A stretch of 35,900 bases of DNA from an uncultured Caulobacterales bacterium (GTDB lineage Bacteria; Pseudomonadota; Alphaproteobacteria; Caulobacterales; Maricaulaceae): the NCBI GenBank assembly GCA_937965735.1, contig CALCKU010000133.1, forward strand, positions 1 through 35,900. Reading direction: 5' to 3'. Below, in pieces: positions 8,162-16,608 of the stretch. Position 1 is the stretch's first letter. Each line of letters begins with the position of its first letter. The notes under the pieces are model-generated. The model was not told the DNA's origin and did not search any database. It was given only the letters and a program-made list of their open reading frames with translations. Both the position numbers and the translations under genes were made by a program.

Positions 8162-9939
8162 GAGGCGCCTATATAGATAAAGATGAGTGTCACCACTAAC
8201 ATGCCAGCCGTCAGCACAGCGGCAAAGCCACTCGGGGTTGATTGGCTCATTGTGCCTGCGGGGCTAAATATGTGATAAAACTTTTGTCCCGTGCCTTTAA
8301 TCAAACGCATTGAAACGCGCGAGATATTGACACTCAGGCGGGTCCACATCTCTGACATCCAATGTACAATACCAAGACCAAGTTTTCGGTAAGTCCAATC
8401 AAAGTCTAAAATCTCAGCACGTCTTTCATGCGGATAAGCGCCAATACGTTTCAAGAAAGCAAAGGCTAGCATAGCCGCAAAGAGGAGTTGTAACTGAAAC
8501 ACAACATGATCGCCCGTATAGGGGTGATATTTCACGTCATAAGGTAGAAGACTATAGAGGAATTGATAGCCGCCCCACGGAAAGGCAAAAAAGATACAGA
8601 GAAGTGATGCCAAACCCATAGCTACCAGCATATTCCAAGGCGCCTCTTCAACTCTGCGTCCACTATCGTGGGCAAAGAATGTAAAGTAAGGCACTTTAAT
8701 GCCCGAATGTTCCATCACACCTGCTGAAGCAAAGAGGAGCATGGCCAGCACAATCCAGTCTTTAATCGCGTGCGAGTTTTCAGCCGAATAAAGCGCAGCG
8801 GAAATAATCATAGATTTTGTTACAAAGGCAGACAGTAATGGGAAGGCCGCGATTGACCCTGCACCGATCAAGCAAAACACGGTGGTATAAGGCATTGAGC
8901 GGAACAGGCCTCCAAGCTCTGACGCTTTGGCGGTTCCTGTACGGAGCATCACGGCTCCCATACTCATAAATAAAAGCCCTTTAAAAACAACGTCAGCCAC
9001 AACGTGACCCGCGACGCCGTTCATTGCGAGCGGCGTACCAATGCCAATACCGCAAACCATAAAACCGAGTTGGTTATTCAGGCTATAAGACAATACACGA
9101 CGCAGATCGTTTTCAATTACGGCAAAGAAGACAGGGAAAACCGTCATCAAAGCCCCAATATAAATCAATATATCCGTGCCCGCATATCCCCTTGCAAGCG
9201 CGTACAAAGCCAACTTTGTCGTAAATGCAGATAAAATAACGGTCCCTGTAATACTGGCCTTTGGATACGCATCTTGAATCCAATTATGTAAAAGTGGGAA
9301 ACCGCATTTTATGCCCATGGCAATCAACATAAGTTTGCCCCCAGGCGCATCTATTCCGATATTACCAAAAGTATAATCCCCGCCATTGGATTGACCATAG
9401 ATCACAGCCCCCGCGAGCAAGAGAACGCCCGATAAAACATGTATGGCCAAATAACGAATACCGGCTTTATAAGCGCCTTCTCCGCCCATCCAAACCAACA
9501 TAACAGAAGAGATGGCCGCAAGTTCCCAGAAAATAAATAAGGATAACAGATCCCCAACAAAGACGCCGCAAACCGCGGCCCCCATGTAAATTAATGCGGA
9601 ACTGTCTGTAATTCGGCATCTTTCATGGAAACCGTAAATACCGTTTAAGACCCCTGCAAGGCAGAAGATATAGCCCCAAACCATGCTCAAACGGTCTATA
9701 CGCAGGGTGATCAGCTCTTGCGGGCCAACGGAAATAACACCAGAAATAACTTCTTGCGCGCCGTAAATCTGAAAAATCATAAATGCAGCAAAAACAGGCG
9801 TCAGCACCAAAAGTGATTTACGCACAATATTGACGGGCAAAAGCGCACACAAAATGCCTGCGAAAATAAAGTAGAACCCTGGATTTAAATGCAATAGAAG
9901 ATCAGCCATTATCAGAGCCTTCCCCGTAATAGTTTTCAT
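8158..9939 (-). CDS. MrpD/NuoL-family antiporter subunit (third D-like subunit)
   Basis: Proton-translocating module motifs: FIFWELAAISSVML, MGIKCGFPLLHNWIQDAYPKA, VVADVVFKGLLFM, FVTKSMI. The true start is probably ATG at 9909 (MADLLLH), overlapping the upstream ORF as ATGGCTGA. Confidence 0.88.
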   Translation of the reverse strand: MKTITGKALIMADLLLHLNPGFYFIFAGILCALLPVNIVRKSLLVLTPVFAAFMIFQIYGAQEVISGVISVGPQELITLRIDRLSMVWGYIFCLAGVLNGIYGFHERCRITDSSALIYMGAAVCGVFVGDLLSLFIFWELAAISSVMLVWMGGEGAYKAGIRYLAIHVLSGVLLLAGAVIYGQSNGGDYTFGNIGIDAPGGKLMLIAMGIKCGFPLLHNWIQDAYPKASITGTVILSAFTTKLALYALARGYAGTDILIYIGALMTVFPVFFAVIENDLRRVLSYSLNNQLGFMVCGIGIGTPLAMNGVAGHVVADVVFKGLLFMSMGAVMLRTGTAKASELGGLFRSMPYTTVFCLIGAGSIAAFPLLSAFVTKSMIISAALYSAENSHAIKDWIVLAMLLFASAGVMEHSGIKVPYFTFFAHDSGRRVEEAPWNMLVAMGLASLLCIFFAFPWGGYQFLYSLLPYDVKYHPYTGDHVVFQLQLLFAAMLAFAFLKRIGAYPHERRAEILDFDWTYRKLGLGIVHWMSEMWTRLSVNISRVSMRLIKGTGQKFYHIFSPAGTMSQSTPSGFAAVLTAGMLVVTLIFIYIGAS

Positions 9940-10243
9940 CCCGCGCTAAAAGCTTAAACAAAGGCTCAGCACTAAAAACAACGGCACTATACGCGCAAAA
10001 ACCGATGACAGCCCACGAGGCAAAGAAATCCCACGGGGCTTCATGTTCTGGCGGAAAAACCAAGCCCAGAACAATCGTGATTATTAAACCAATCAACGGC
10101 AGGAAGATAAAATTATCTTGCACAGATTTTCTGCCCAACCACAGAAAGGGCACGGCCATCGGATGCGCTTCAACCCGTTCCTTGGCTTCTCGTGCCTCAT
10201 CGGAAAGTTTGGCTTTTGCCATTTTAGATTTTTGTTTAGCCAT
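9902..10243 (-). CDS. Small membrane protein of unknown function inside the antiporter cluster (two predicted TM segments)
   Basis: 113 aa, hydrophobic segments FIFLPLIGLIITIVLGLVF and FFASWAVIGFCAYSAVVF. Same strand and overlaps the next gene. Confidence 0.75.
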   Translation of the reverse strand: MAKQKSKMAKAKLSDEAREAKERVEAHPMAVPFLWLGRKSVQDNFIFLPLIGLIITIVLGLVFPPEHEAPWDFFASWAVIGFCAYSAVVFSAEPLFKLLARDENYYGEGSDNG

Positions 10244-10262
10244 AATCAGTGTGAGTCCCAGA

Positions 10263-10294
10263 TTTATCTGTATTCGGTTTTATCTGTATTCAAA
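10263..10294. repeat. 16-bp tandem duplication (tttatctgtattcggt / tttatctgtattcaaa)
   Basis: Direct reading in the spacer between two antiporter-cluster genes. Confidence 0.8.
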
Positions 10295-10351
10295 TCTTAT
10301 TTATTGTCAGATCTTTTCAATACTTAAGTCAAAAAAGCCCTCTGTTTAATA

Positions 10352-11839
10352 TTAAAATGAGTCGAGTGGCAGAACGGGAATTAAGAAGTCTGAAATTGGT
10401 CCCGCAAAGAAAAACAAAATCAGCGCGCCCATTGCCGTTATTACAGGCGGGATAATCACCCAAGGATGGGCTTTTGCAATCGCGCGTATTTCTGTATCTT
10501 TTTCTGGATTATCAGGCGGCTTTAAAAAACCTCTTATCGCAATCGGTGTGAGGTAAATCACATTTAAAATCGAAGACATAATCAGCGCCGCAAGCAAAAT
10601 TGCCTTTCCGCTGTCAATCGCACCAACCATTAAGAAATATTTCGGCCATGACCCGCCCATTGGCGGTATACCAATAATCGAAAGACTGCCCACAAGGAAC
10701 GCGCCAAATACCCAAGGCATAGAGCGTCCAAGTCCGTTAAATGAGCTAATATTGGTTCTATGAGCCACTGTGTAAATTGCACCTGCGCACATAAAGAGCG
10801 TGATTTTACCCCAAGCATGCATAACAATTTGCAAACCCGCGCCGACCAGTGCGGCCGGTGCCGCAAGCATAGCGCCGAGTGTAACATAAGATAGCTGACT
10901 TACTGTAGAATAGGCCAAACGCGCTTTTAAATTATCTTGGCGCAAAGCAATCAAAGAGGCCACCACAATTGAAATAGCCGCCACCCAGCTGAGGATCGTA
11001 CTCATTGGAGTTGCCGCCGTTACAGCAGGGCCAAATGTAAAAATTACGATTTTCAAGATTGAAAACACGCCCGCTTTCACCACAGCCACCGCATGAAGCA
11101 AAGCCGAAACAGGCGTTGGAGCGACCATAGCATTAGGGAGCCATGGATGCACAGGCATTAACGCCGCCTTGCCAATACCAAAAGCAAATAAGAATAGTAG
11201 AACACTCGTTGCAAGCAGGCTTGTCCCTTCAGGGAAAACCCCGCCGACGCGAAATTCTGTTGTACCCGCGATCACATGCGTACCGACAATAGCCGGTAAG
11301 AAAAGCGCAAGCGATGTACCCATCAATATAAGGGCATAAATTGTACCGCCGCGTTTAGCTTTCGCGTCACCTTTATGGGTAACAAGCGGGAATGTTGAAA
11401 GGGTCAAAGCCTCATAGAATATAAACAGTGTGATAAGGTTGCCAGCGGCCGCAATGCCCATAGCCGCCGAGATTGCAATTGCAACAAAGACATAAAACCG
11501 TGTCTGGTTCTTTTCATTATTGCCCCGCATATATCCGATGGCAAAGAGCGAATTTAACAGCCAGAGCGAGCTGGCAATCGCCATAAAAATGGCCCCTAAA
11601 GGCTCTAAAGTTAGCGAAACATCAAATTCACCGGCAAATGTTCCAAGCAAAAGTGTGGGACGCGCACCGCCAGCGACAGTCACGACCAAATTCGCGACGT
11701 TAACAAGCAAAAGTATCGCCGCAATCAGGGTTACCGCTTCGCGAATATTGGTTTGACTTCGGCAAATTAAAATGAGCGGCGCGGCAATTAACGGAATTAA
11801 CAGTGTAAGGGCCAGTGCCATTTCAGCGCTATAGGTCAT
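10352..11839 (-). CDS. MrpD-like Na+/H+ antiporter subunit (second D-like subunit)
   Basis: FIFYEALTLSTFPLV, KAALMPVHPWLPNAMVAPTPVSALLHAVAVVKAGVFSI, MHAWGKITLFMCAGAI. Confidence 0.92.
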   Translation of the reverse strand: MTYSAEMALALTLLIPLIAAPLILICRSQTNIREAVTLIAAILLLVNVANLVVTVAGGARPTLLLGTFAGEFDVSLTLEPLGAIFMAIASSLWLLNSLFAIGYMRGNNEKNQTRFYVFVAIAISAAMGIAAAGNLITLFIFYEALTLSTFPLVTHKGDAKAKRGGTIYALILMGTSLALFLPAIVGTHVIAGTTEFRVGGVFPEGTSLLATSVLLFLFAFGIGKAALMPVHPWLPNAMVAPTPVSALLHAVAVVKAGVFSILKIVIFTFGPAVTAATPMSTILSWVAAISIVVASLIALRQDNLKARLAYSTVSQLSYVTLGAMLAAPAALVGAGLQIVMHAWGKITLFMCAGAIYTVAHRTNISSFNGLGRSMPWVFGAFLVGSLSIIGIPPMGGSWPKYFLMVGAIDSGKAILLAALIMSSILNVIYLTPIAIRGFLKPPDNPEKDTEIRAIAKAHPWVIIPPVITAMGALILFFFAGPISDFLIPVLPLDSF

Positions 11840-13374
11840 GGAGTTGCTCCTGCAGAAATTGGCAGCAGTACAGAGGCCGCGCCTTCGGCTAGATCGACCA
11901 TAATGTCAGCATTAATACCAATTGCGATAGACAAGAGAACAAGGAACCACATCGGAATCAACATCAGTAAAGGTGCTTCATTTTTGGCGACAACGTGGCC
12001 ATTCACCTCAGGTGGAGATTGGAAATAAGCCGCCAATAATAGACGTCCAATATAAATGATTGCAAGGACGGAGCTGACAACAATAATTGCAACGGCCCAC
12101 CACCACCCCTTGAGGAAGGCGGCCTCAACAAGACGGAACTTAGAGGTAAAACCTGCTGTAAAAGGCACCCCAATCAAGGACAGGCCACCTAATGTAAACG
12201 CTCCCATTGTCCACGGCATAGATTTCGAAAGACCGTTAAAATCTGTAACGCGCGTAATCCCGTAACGATACCAAAACGCACCCAAGGCCATAAACAAAGC
12301 ACCCTTAATCACGGCATGGTTCATTAAATGGAGATACCCCGCGGTCAGGCCAGCCGCCGTTCCAAGACCCACGCCGAGCAACATATAACCCACTTGTGCC
12401 ACAGACGAATAGGCTAGCACACGGCGTATATCTGTTTGGAAAATCGCTTGGAGCGATCCTAAGATCATTCCAACCATACCCAAACCAGCCAGTAGATAAA
12501 TTTCAACGTCAAAGACGTAATTAAAACTGACATCAAAAATTGTGAAAACAAAGCGAAGGAGCAAATAAAGCGCAGCTTTTGTAGCGGTTGATGCGAGGAA
12601 TACCGTCACCATGCTCGGCGAATGCGCATAAGCCCCCGGCAACCATGTATGGAGCGGGAACATAGCCAGCTTTAACCCAAGCCCAACAATAATAAAGCCA
12701 AAAGCAATTTCGGAAACGCGGCTTCCACCTTCCATTTCGCGTAAAATTACGGCCATATCTGCCATATTGAGCGTCCCTGTTTCCATGTAAAGGAAACCCA
12801 GACCGATTACGAAAAATGTCGCACCAATACTGCCCATGATCAAATAATTATAAGCCGCAGTTAGCGCGCGGCGATCCCGGCTCGCCCCCATAGCCACGAG
12901 ACTATAGGTTGAAATAGAAGACACTTCGAGGAAGACAAAGACGTTAAACGCATCACCTGTCACCACCATGCCCAATAGGCCTGCAAGGCAGATTAAAAAA
13001 GCGGCATAAAAAGGCGCGCGCTTCTTAGGCTCGACTTCGGCGATAATAGTCGGCATGCCGTAAACAGAAACCAAAAACCCAATCGCACTGATTAGAAACA
13101 AAATCGGCGCATTTAGCCCGTCAACAACATAAGCAATACCATGCGGGGCATCCCAGCCGCCCAAGGCGTAATTAATCGTCTGCCCATCTATAATTTGTAA
13201 AACCAATAATAAAGAAGTCAGCATACAAATAAACGACACGGCCACGGTTAGTGCCGCTGCAATTTGGCGTTTCGGTAATATAGCTGCAATCGCCCCTGCG
13301 ATCAGAGGAACCACAACAAGGAAAGCCGCGCCGTGCGTTAGCATCCAGTCTGGAAAAAACGAGATTAAAGACAT
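11836..13374 (-). CDS. mnhD: Na+/H+ antiporter subunit D (first D-like subunit)
   Basis: FVFLEVSSISTYSLVA, GLKLAMFPLHTWLPGAYAHSPSMVTVFLASTATKAALYLLLRF, LMNHAVIKGALFMALG; follows mnhC. Confidence 0.93.
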   Translation of the reverse strand: MSLISFFPDWMLTHGAAFLVVVPLIAGAIAAILPKRQIAAALTVAVSFICMLTSLLLVLQIIDGQTINYALGGWDAPHGIAYVVDGLNAPILFLISAIGFLVSVYGMPTIIAEVEPKKRAPFYAAFLICLAGLLGMVVTGDAFNVFVFLEVSSISTYSLVAMGASRDRRALTAAYNYLIMGSIGATFFVIGLGFLYMETGTLNMADMAVILREMEGGSRVSEIAFGFIIVGLGLKLAMFPLHTWLPGAYAHSPSMVTVFLASTATKAALYLLLRFVFTIFDVSFNYVFDVEIYLLAGLGMVGMILGSLQAIFQTDIRRVLAYSSVAQVGYMLLGVGLGTAAGLTAGYLHLMNHAVIKGALFMALGAFWYRYGITRVTDFNGLSKSMPWTMGAFTLGGLSLIGVPFTAGFTSKFRLVEAAFLKGWWWAVAIIVVSSVLAIIYIGRLLLAAYFQSPPEVNGHVVAKNEAPLLMLIPMWFLVLLSIAIGINADIMVDLAEGAASVLLPISAGATP

Positions 13375-13835
13375 TAGGCGTCCGTTCCTTCAAGATTATA
13401 TGTGTAATCCAGCATGGCCAGTTCGTCTTCTTCGATAGTGCCGTAAGTTTCACGAATACGCACTGTCAAAGCGAGGCCAATGGCCAGTGTTGCAACGCCA
13501 ACCACAATCGCGGTTAGAATTAAAACATGTGGTAAAGGATTAGAATAAAGTACGTCACTCATCTGACCCGCGTGACCGATAGCCGCCTCTCCGCCTCCCG
13601 CAACCATGACAGAACTATCATTGGAAGCATGATTTTCAGAAACGATAGGCGGTTGTCCGCCTTCAACCTTTCCGATGGTAATATAGAGCAGGAAAACAGA
13701 GGTTTGAAACACACTCAGACCGGAGAGCTTTTTAATCAGATTGCGCGAGGAAAACACAACGTAAAGTCCTGTCATCATCAAAATAATGACCACGTAATAA
13801 TTATAATTTTCAAAGAAGGCTGTTAACATTACCAA
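13374..13835 (-). CDS. mnhC: Na+/H+ antiporter subunit C (NuoK-like)
   Basis: GLYVVFSSRNLIKKLSGLSVFQTSVFLLYI...PLPHVLILTAIVVGVATLAIGLALTVRI. Confidence 0.92.
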   Translation of the reverse strand: MVMLTAFFENYNYYVVIILMMTGLYVVFSSRNLIKKLSGLSVFQTSVFLLYITIGKVEGGQPPIVSENHASNDSSVMVAGGGEAAIGHAGQMSDVLYSNPLPHVLILTAIVVGVATLAIGLALTVRIRETYGTIEEDELAMLDYTYNLEGTDA

Positions 13836-14269
13836 TCCTCATCCGATAAATCAGGTTGGCGACTGCCAAAGGCATAAAATATAGCCACCATCACACTCGC
13901 AACAGTAATCAAAACCCCAAGCTCGATCGCGAGAATACCCCAATGTTGACCATGGGCAGGGTCATGGTGATTTAAAACACCGTAATTTAAAAACTCACCG
14001 CCGAGCAACCATGTGACAACCCCTGTGCCACCATAGACCAAAACCCCGATAGTCATCAAAATACGGACAAAACTAGGCGGAACGGCCCGTTTAGCTTCTT
14101 TAAGGCCAAATATAAGCGCATATAAAATGATAGAAGCTGCCAAGATGACACCCGCTTGGAAACCGCCCCCTGGACCAAAATCACCGTGGAACTGCACATA
14201 GAAGGCATATAATGCGATCAGAGGTATCAAAAACTTTGATACGACGCGAAGGAGAAGATGCGGATTCAT
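13829..14269 (-). CDS. mnhB: Na+/H+ antiporter subunit B
   Basis: LIALYAFYVQFHGDFGPGGGFQAGVILAASIILYALIFG is the MnhB motif. Confidence 0.95.
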   Translation of the reverse strand: MNPHLLLRVVSKFLIPLIALYAFYVQFHGDFGPGGGFQAGVILAASIILYALIFGLKEAKRAVPPSFVRILMTIGVLVYGGTGVVTWLLGGEFLNYGVLNHHDPAHGQHWGILAIELGVLITVASVMVAIFYAFGSRQPDLSDEDW

Positions 14270-15096
14270 TTTGCACCACCTTTCGACTTTGTTTCAGCTT
14301 TGGAATTTGAACGGCTTTTGGATTGGGTACGCGTTTTAGATTGCACCTCTTTTTTTGAAAGACTCGAAGCCCCACGACTCGGGACGGTCTTTTTCTTGGC
14401 CTTCTGTGCAGTATTGGCCTTCTGTGCAACCTTGGATTTTGCCTTCACTTTTTTGGACTTAGGCTTTTTTTGCAAGGTCTTGTCTGTTACAACTTGCGGC
14501 ACACCGGGCGGCGCTTCTGAGGGCGTTAAATTTATTCCGTTTGGTACGGCTTGCCAACGACCCGCATTGCCATTCAGGCCCAATAATAAGAGCACACCGA
14601 GCCCTGCGGCAAAAATCACAACCGTTTCACCAAAAGTATCAAACCCACGGTAACTCCCTAATACGGCGGTTACAACATTGGGAATGTGAATGTCATTCGC
14701 GGTCATTTCCATAAAATCCATGCCGACATGAGTGTTTGCGGGACTATTCGCATCCCCGTAAGCGGGCATATCTCCAACCGCGTAAAACATCGCCGCCCCC
14801 GCAACAATGACAATGAAGAGCGGTGCTAAATGATTGGATAAAGGAACGGGCTTAGACTCTCGGTCAGCCAAGAGCATGGCCGATAACATAAGCACGGTTG
14901 ACACACCCGCCCCAACGGCAGCTTCTGTAAATGCCACATCCACAGCATCGAGTGATACAAACCACGCTGCCGATACAAGGCTATACACGCCTTGCAACAT
15001 CACAATGGCAAAGAGTGAACGTAAGCGCACGATCATAATCGCGACAACCACTAGGATTGCCAGCAAACCAATATCAAGAATTAGCGTTGAAGGCAT
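14266..15096 (-). CDS. MrpA C-terminal module (DUF4040/MbhD fused to MbhE-like) with Lys/Ser-rich tail
   Basis: DUF4040-like LRSLFAIVMLQGVYSLVSAAWFVSLDAVDVAFTEAAVGAGVSTVLML, MbhE-like NVVTAVLGSYRGFDTFGETVVIFAAGLGVLLLLG, then a low-complexity basic tail. Confidence 0.88.
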   Translation of the reverse strand: MPSTLILDIGLLAILVVVAIMIVRLRSLFAIVMLQGVYSLVSAAWFVSLDAVDVAFTEAAVGAGVSTVLMLSAMLLADRESKPVPLSNHLAPLFIVIVAGAAMFYAVGDMPAYGDANSPANTHVGMDFMEMTANDIHIPNVVTAVLGSYRGFDTFGETVVIFAAGLGVLLLLGLNGNAGRWQAVPNGINLTPSEAPPGVPQVVTDKTLQKKPKSKKVKAKSKVAQKANTAQKAKKKTVPSRGASSLSKKEVQSKTRTQSKSRSNSKAETKSKGGAK

Positions 15097-15581
15097 TATT
15101 TAGCCCCTCCACTCGTAAGGTCTTCTGTTGTTGGCGCTTTATAACGGCCCAATTTAGGCTTTAATCCCGCTTTATACGCGGCATTGGCGACAGCATGTGT
15201 CGCGGTTGGGCTGGTTAAGAATAAGAAGAACGACACCATAAGAAGCTTTAGGCTCATTTGCGTAAATCCCGATTGCACAATCAAACCAAACAAAATCAAT
15301 TCAACCCCTAACGTATCGGTCATACCTGCCGCGTGAAGTCGTGTGTAAAAATCAGGGAGACGCAGAACGCCAATCGTACCCGAAAAAACAAATACCAATC
15401 CTGCGAGAATAGAAATTGCTGATACCGCCATGCGAATGAGGGTTAATACATCAACCGCGCCCGCCGCCGCGCCTGTTGCGGAGACCGTCTCTGATGCGAG
15501 TAGGACATAAAACATCATATTAAGCGCCCCCATTTTTTGTTGCACGGACGGCCGTAGTTTTTTGGGCTTTTGTACGATCAA
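15096..15581 (-). CDS. mnhG: Na+/H+ antiporter subunit G
   Basis: GTIGVLRLPDFYTRLHAAGMTDTLGVELILFGL...SPTATHAVANAAYKAG. The start is probably the internal ATG near 15533 (MGALNMMFYVLL). Confidence 0.94.
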   Translation of the reverse strand: MIVQKPKKLRPSVQQKMGALNMMFYVLLASETVSATGAAAGAVDVLTLIRMAVSAISILAGLVFVFSGTIGVLRLPDFYTRLHAAGMTDTLGVELILFGLIVQSGFTQMSLKLLMVSFFLFLTSPTATHAVANAAYKAGLKPKLGRYKAPTTEDLTSGGAK

Positions 15582-15873
15582 GAGCGTTTAGCGGCGTATC
15601 AAGTGATCGGTAGCGGAAGAATTTCAACACAGCGATTGTCGCAATAAAATTCATCAAAGCATAGAGAATAGCAATATCCACCCCGTCAGGGCGATCAATC
15701 ACAAAACAAAAAATACATAGAAATAGAACGGTTTTTGTACCGAAAGAATTCACCGCTAAGAGGCGGTCATAAAGAGTCGGCCCGATAAACAACCGGCCCA
15801 ACATCAAAGCCATACTGATCAAAATTAAAAAGGCTACTGCCAGATTAAAATATGCCATTCCAATCGCAAACAT
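15520..15873 (-). CDS. mnhF: Na+/H+ antiporter subunit F
   Basis: GRLFIGPTLYDRLLAVNSFGTKTVLFLCI...RPDGVDIAILYALMNFIATIAVLKFFRY. Confidence 0.92.
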   Translation of the reverse strand: MFAIGMAYFNLAVAFLILISMALMLGRLFIGPTLYDRLLAVNSFGTKTVLFLCIFCFVIDRPDGVDIAILYALMNFIATIAVLKFFRYRSLDTPLNALDRTKAQKTTAVRATKNGGA

Positions 15874-16392
15874 CTATTGGCCTTTCGCGTTTGATACGGT
15901 TTTATGTGACGTTATTTTATCACCCACAGAAGCCCCTGCCCGTTCCGCCATTTCAACAAAATTTTCAGGGTCTGCCATATTTTTTAAAAGCGCGTGTACA
16001 AGTATTTCATCGGCATCGAAATCAACACTGACCGTGCCGGGTGTCAACGTAATAGAATTTGCAAACATTGAGCGCCCCAAATCGCTTTTGTTTTTGACGG
16101 GAACTTTAACCAGAGTCGGCGTAATAACCATGTCAGGTTTTAAAACAGTTTTCACAACGGCGATATTGGCTTTAACAATTTCTTTGCCGAGCCAAACGAA
16201 ATAATAAAGGGTCTGGGGGATGTAGATGTAAGGGGCCGTCTCGCCATCAAGAATTTGCATACGCTTGCAAAGATAAATCACGAGAACAATTGATATGCCA
16301 CCCAAAGTCAGAAGCATGGTCGTGAAATATCCCGACAGACCAATCCAATACAGCGCTAATATAATCGCTAATAAGACAGCTGAACGTACCAC
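15874..16392 (-). CDS. mnhE: Na+/H+ antiporter subunit E
   Basis: YFVWLGKEIVKANIAVVKTVLKPDMVITPTLVKVPV...FANSITLTPGTVSVDFDADEILVHAL. Confidence 0.94.
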   Translation of the reverse strand: MVRSAVLLAIILALYWIGLSGYFTTMLLTLGGISIVLVIYLCKRMQILDGETAPYIYIPQTLYYFVWLGKEIVKANIAVVKTVLKPDMVITPTLVKVPVKNKSDLGRSMFANSITLTPGTVSVDFDADEILVHALLKNMADPENFVEMAERAGASVGDKITSHKTVSNAKGQ

Positions 16393-16608
16393 AGCATCCC
16401 CTTTACAGTCGTTACAAGACTCGTATGAACGAGCTTAATATCTCATAGCGCTGTTTAATGACGTTTACAAAGGTTAACGCCGATTTTTTCGGGATAAATT
16501 CAATTTAAAGACCAAATCATATCTTAAGCGAAAGCACAGCCCGCTTTAATTGCAAATAGACGTTTTATTGATGATACAAAATCGTAATGCACGGCAAAGC
16601 AAGCTCAG

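Noticed and set aside
14258-14653. 131-aa plus-strand ORF
   Set aside because: Antisense to the Lys-rich tail of the MrpA-like subunit; Phe/Leu-rich artefact of the AAA/AAG-rich opposite strand.
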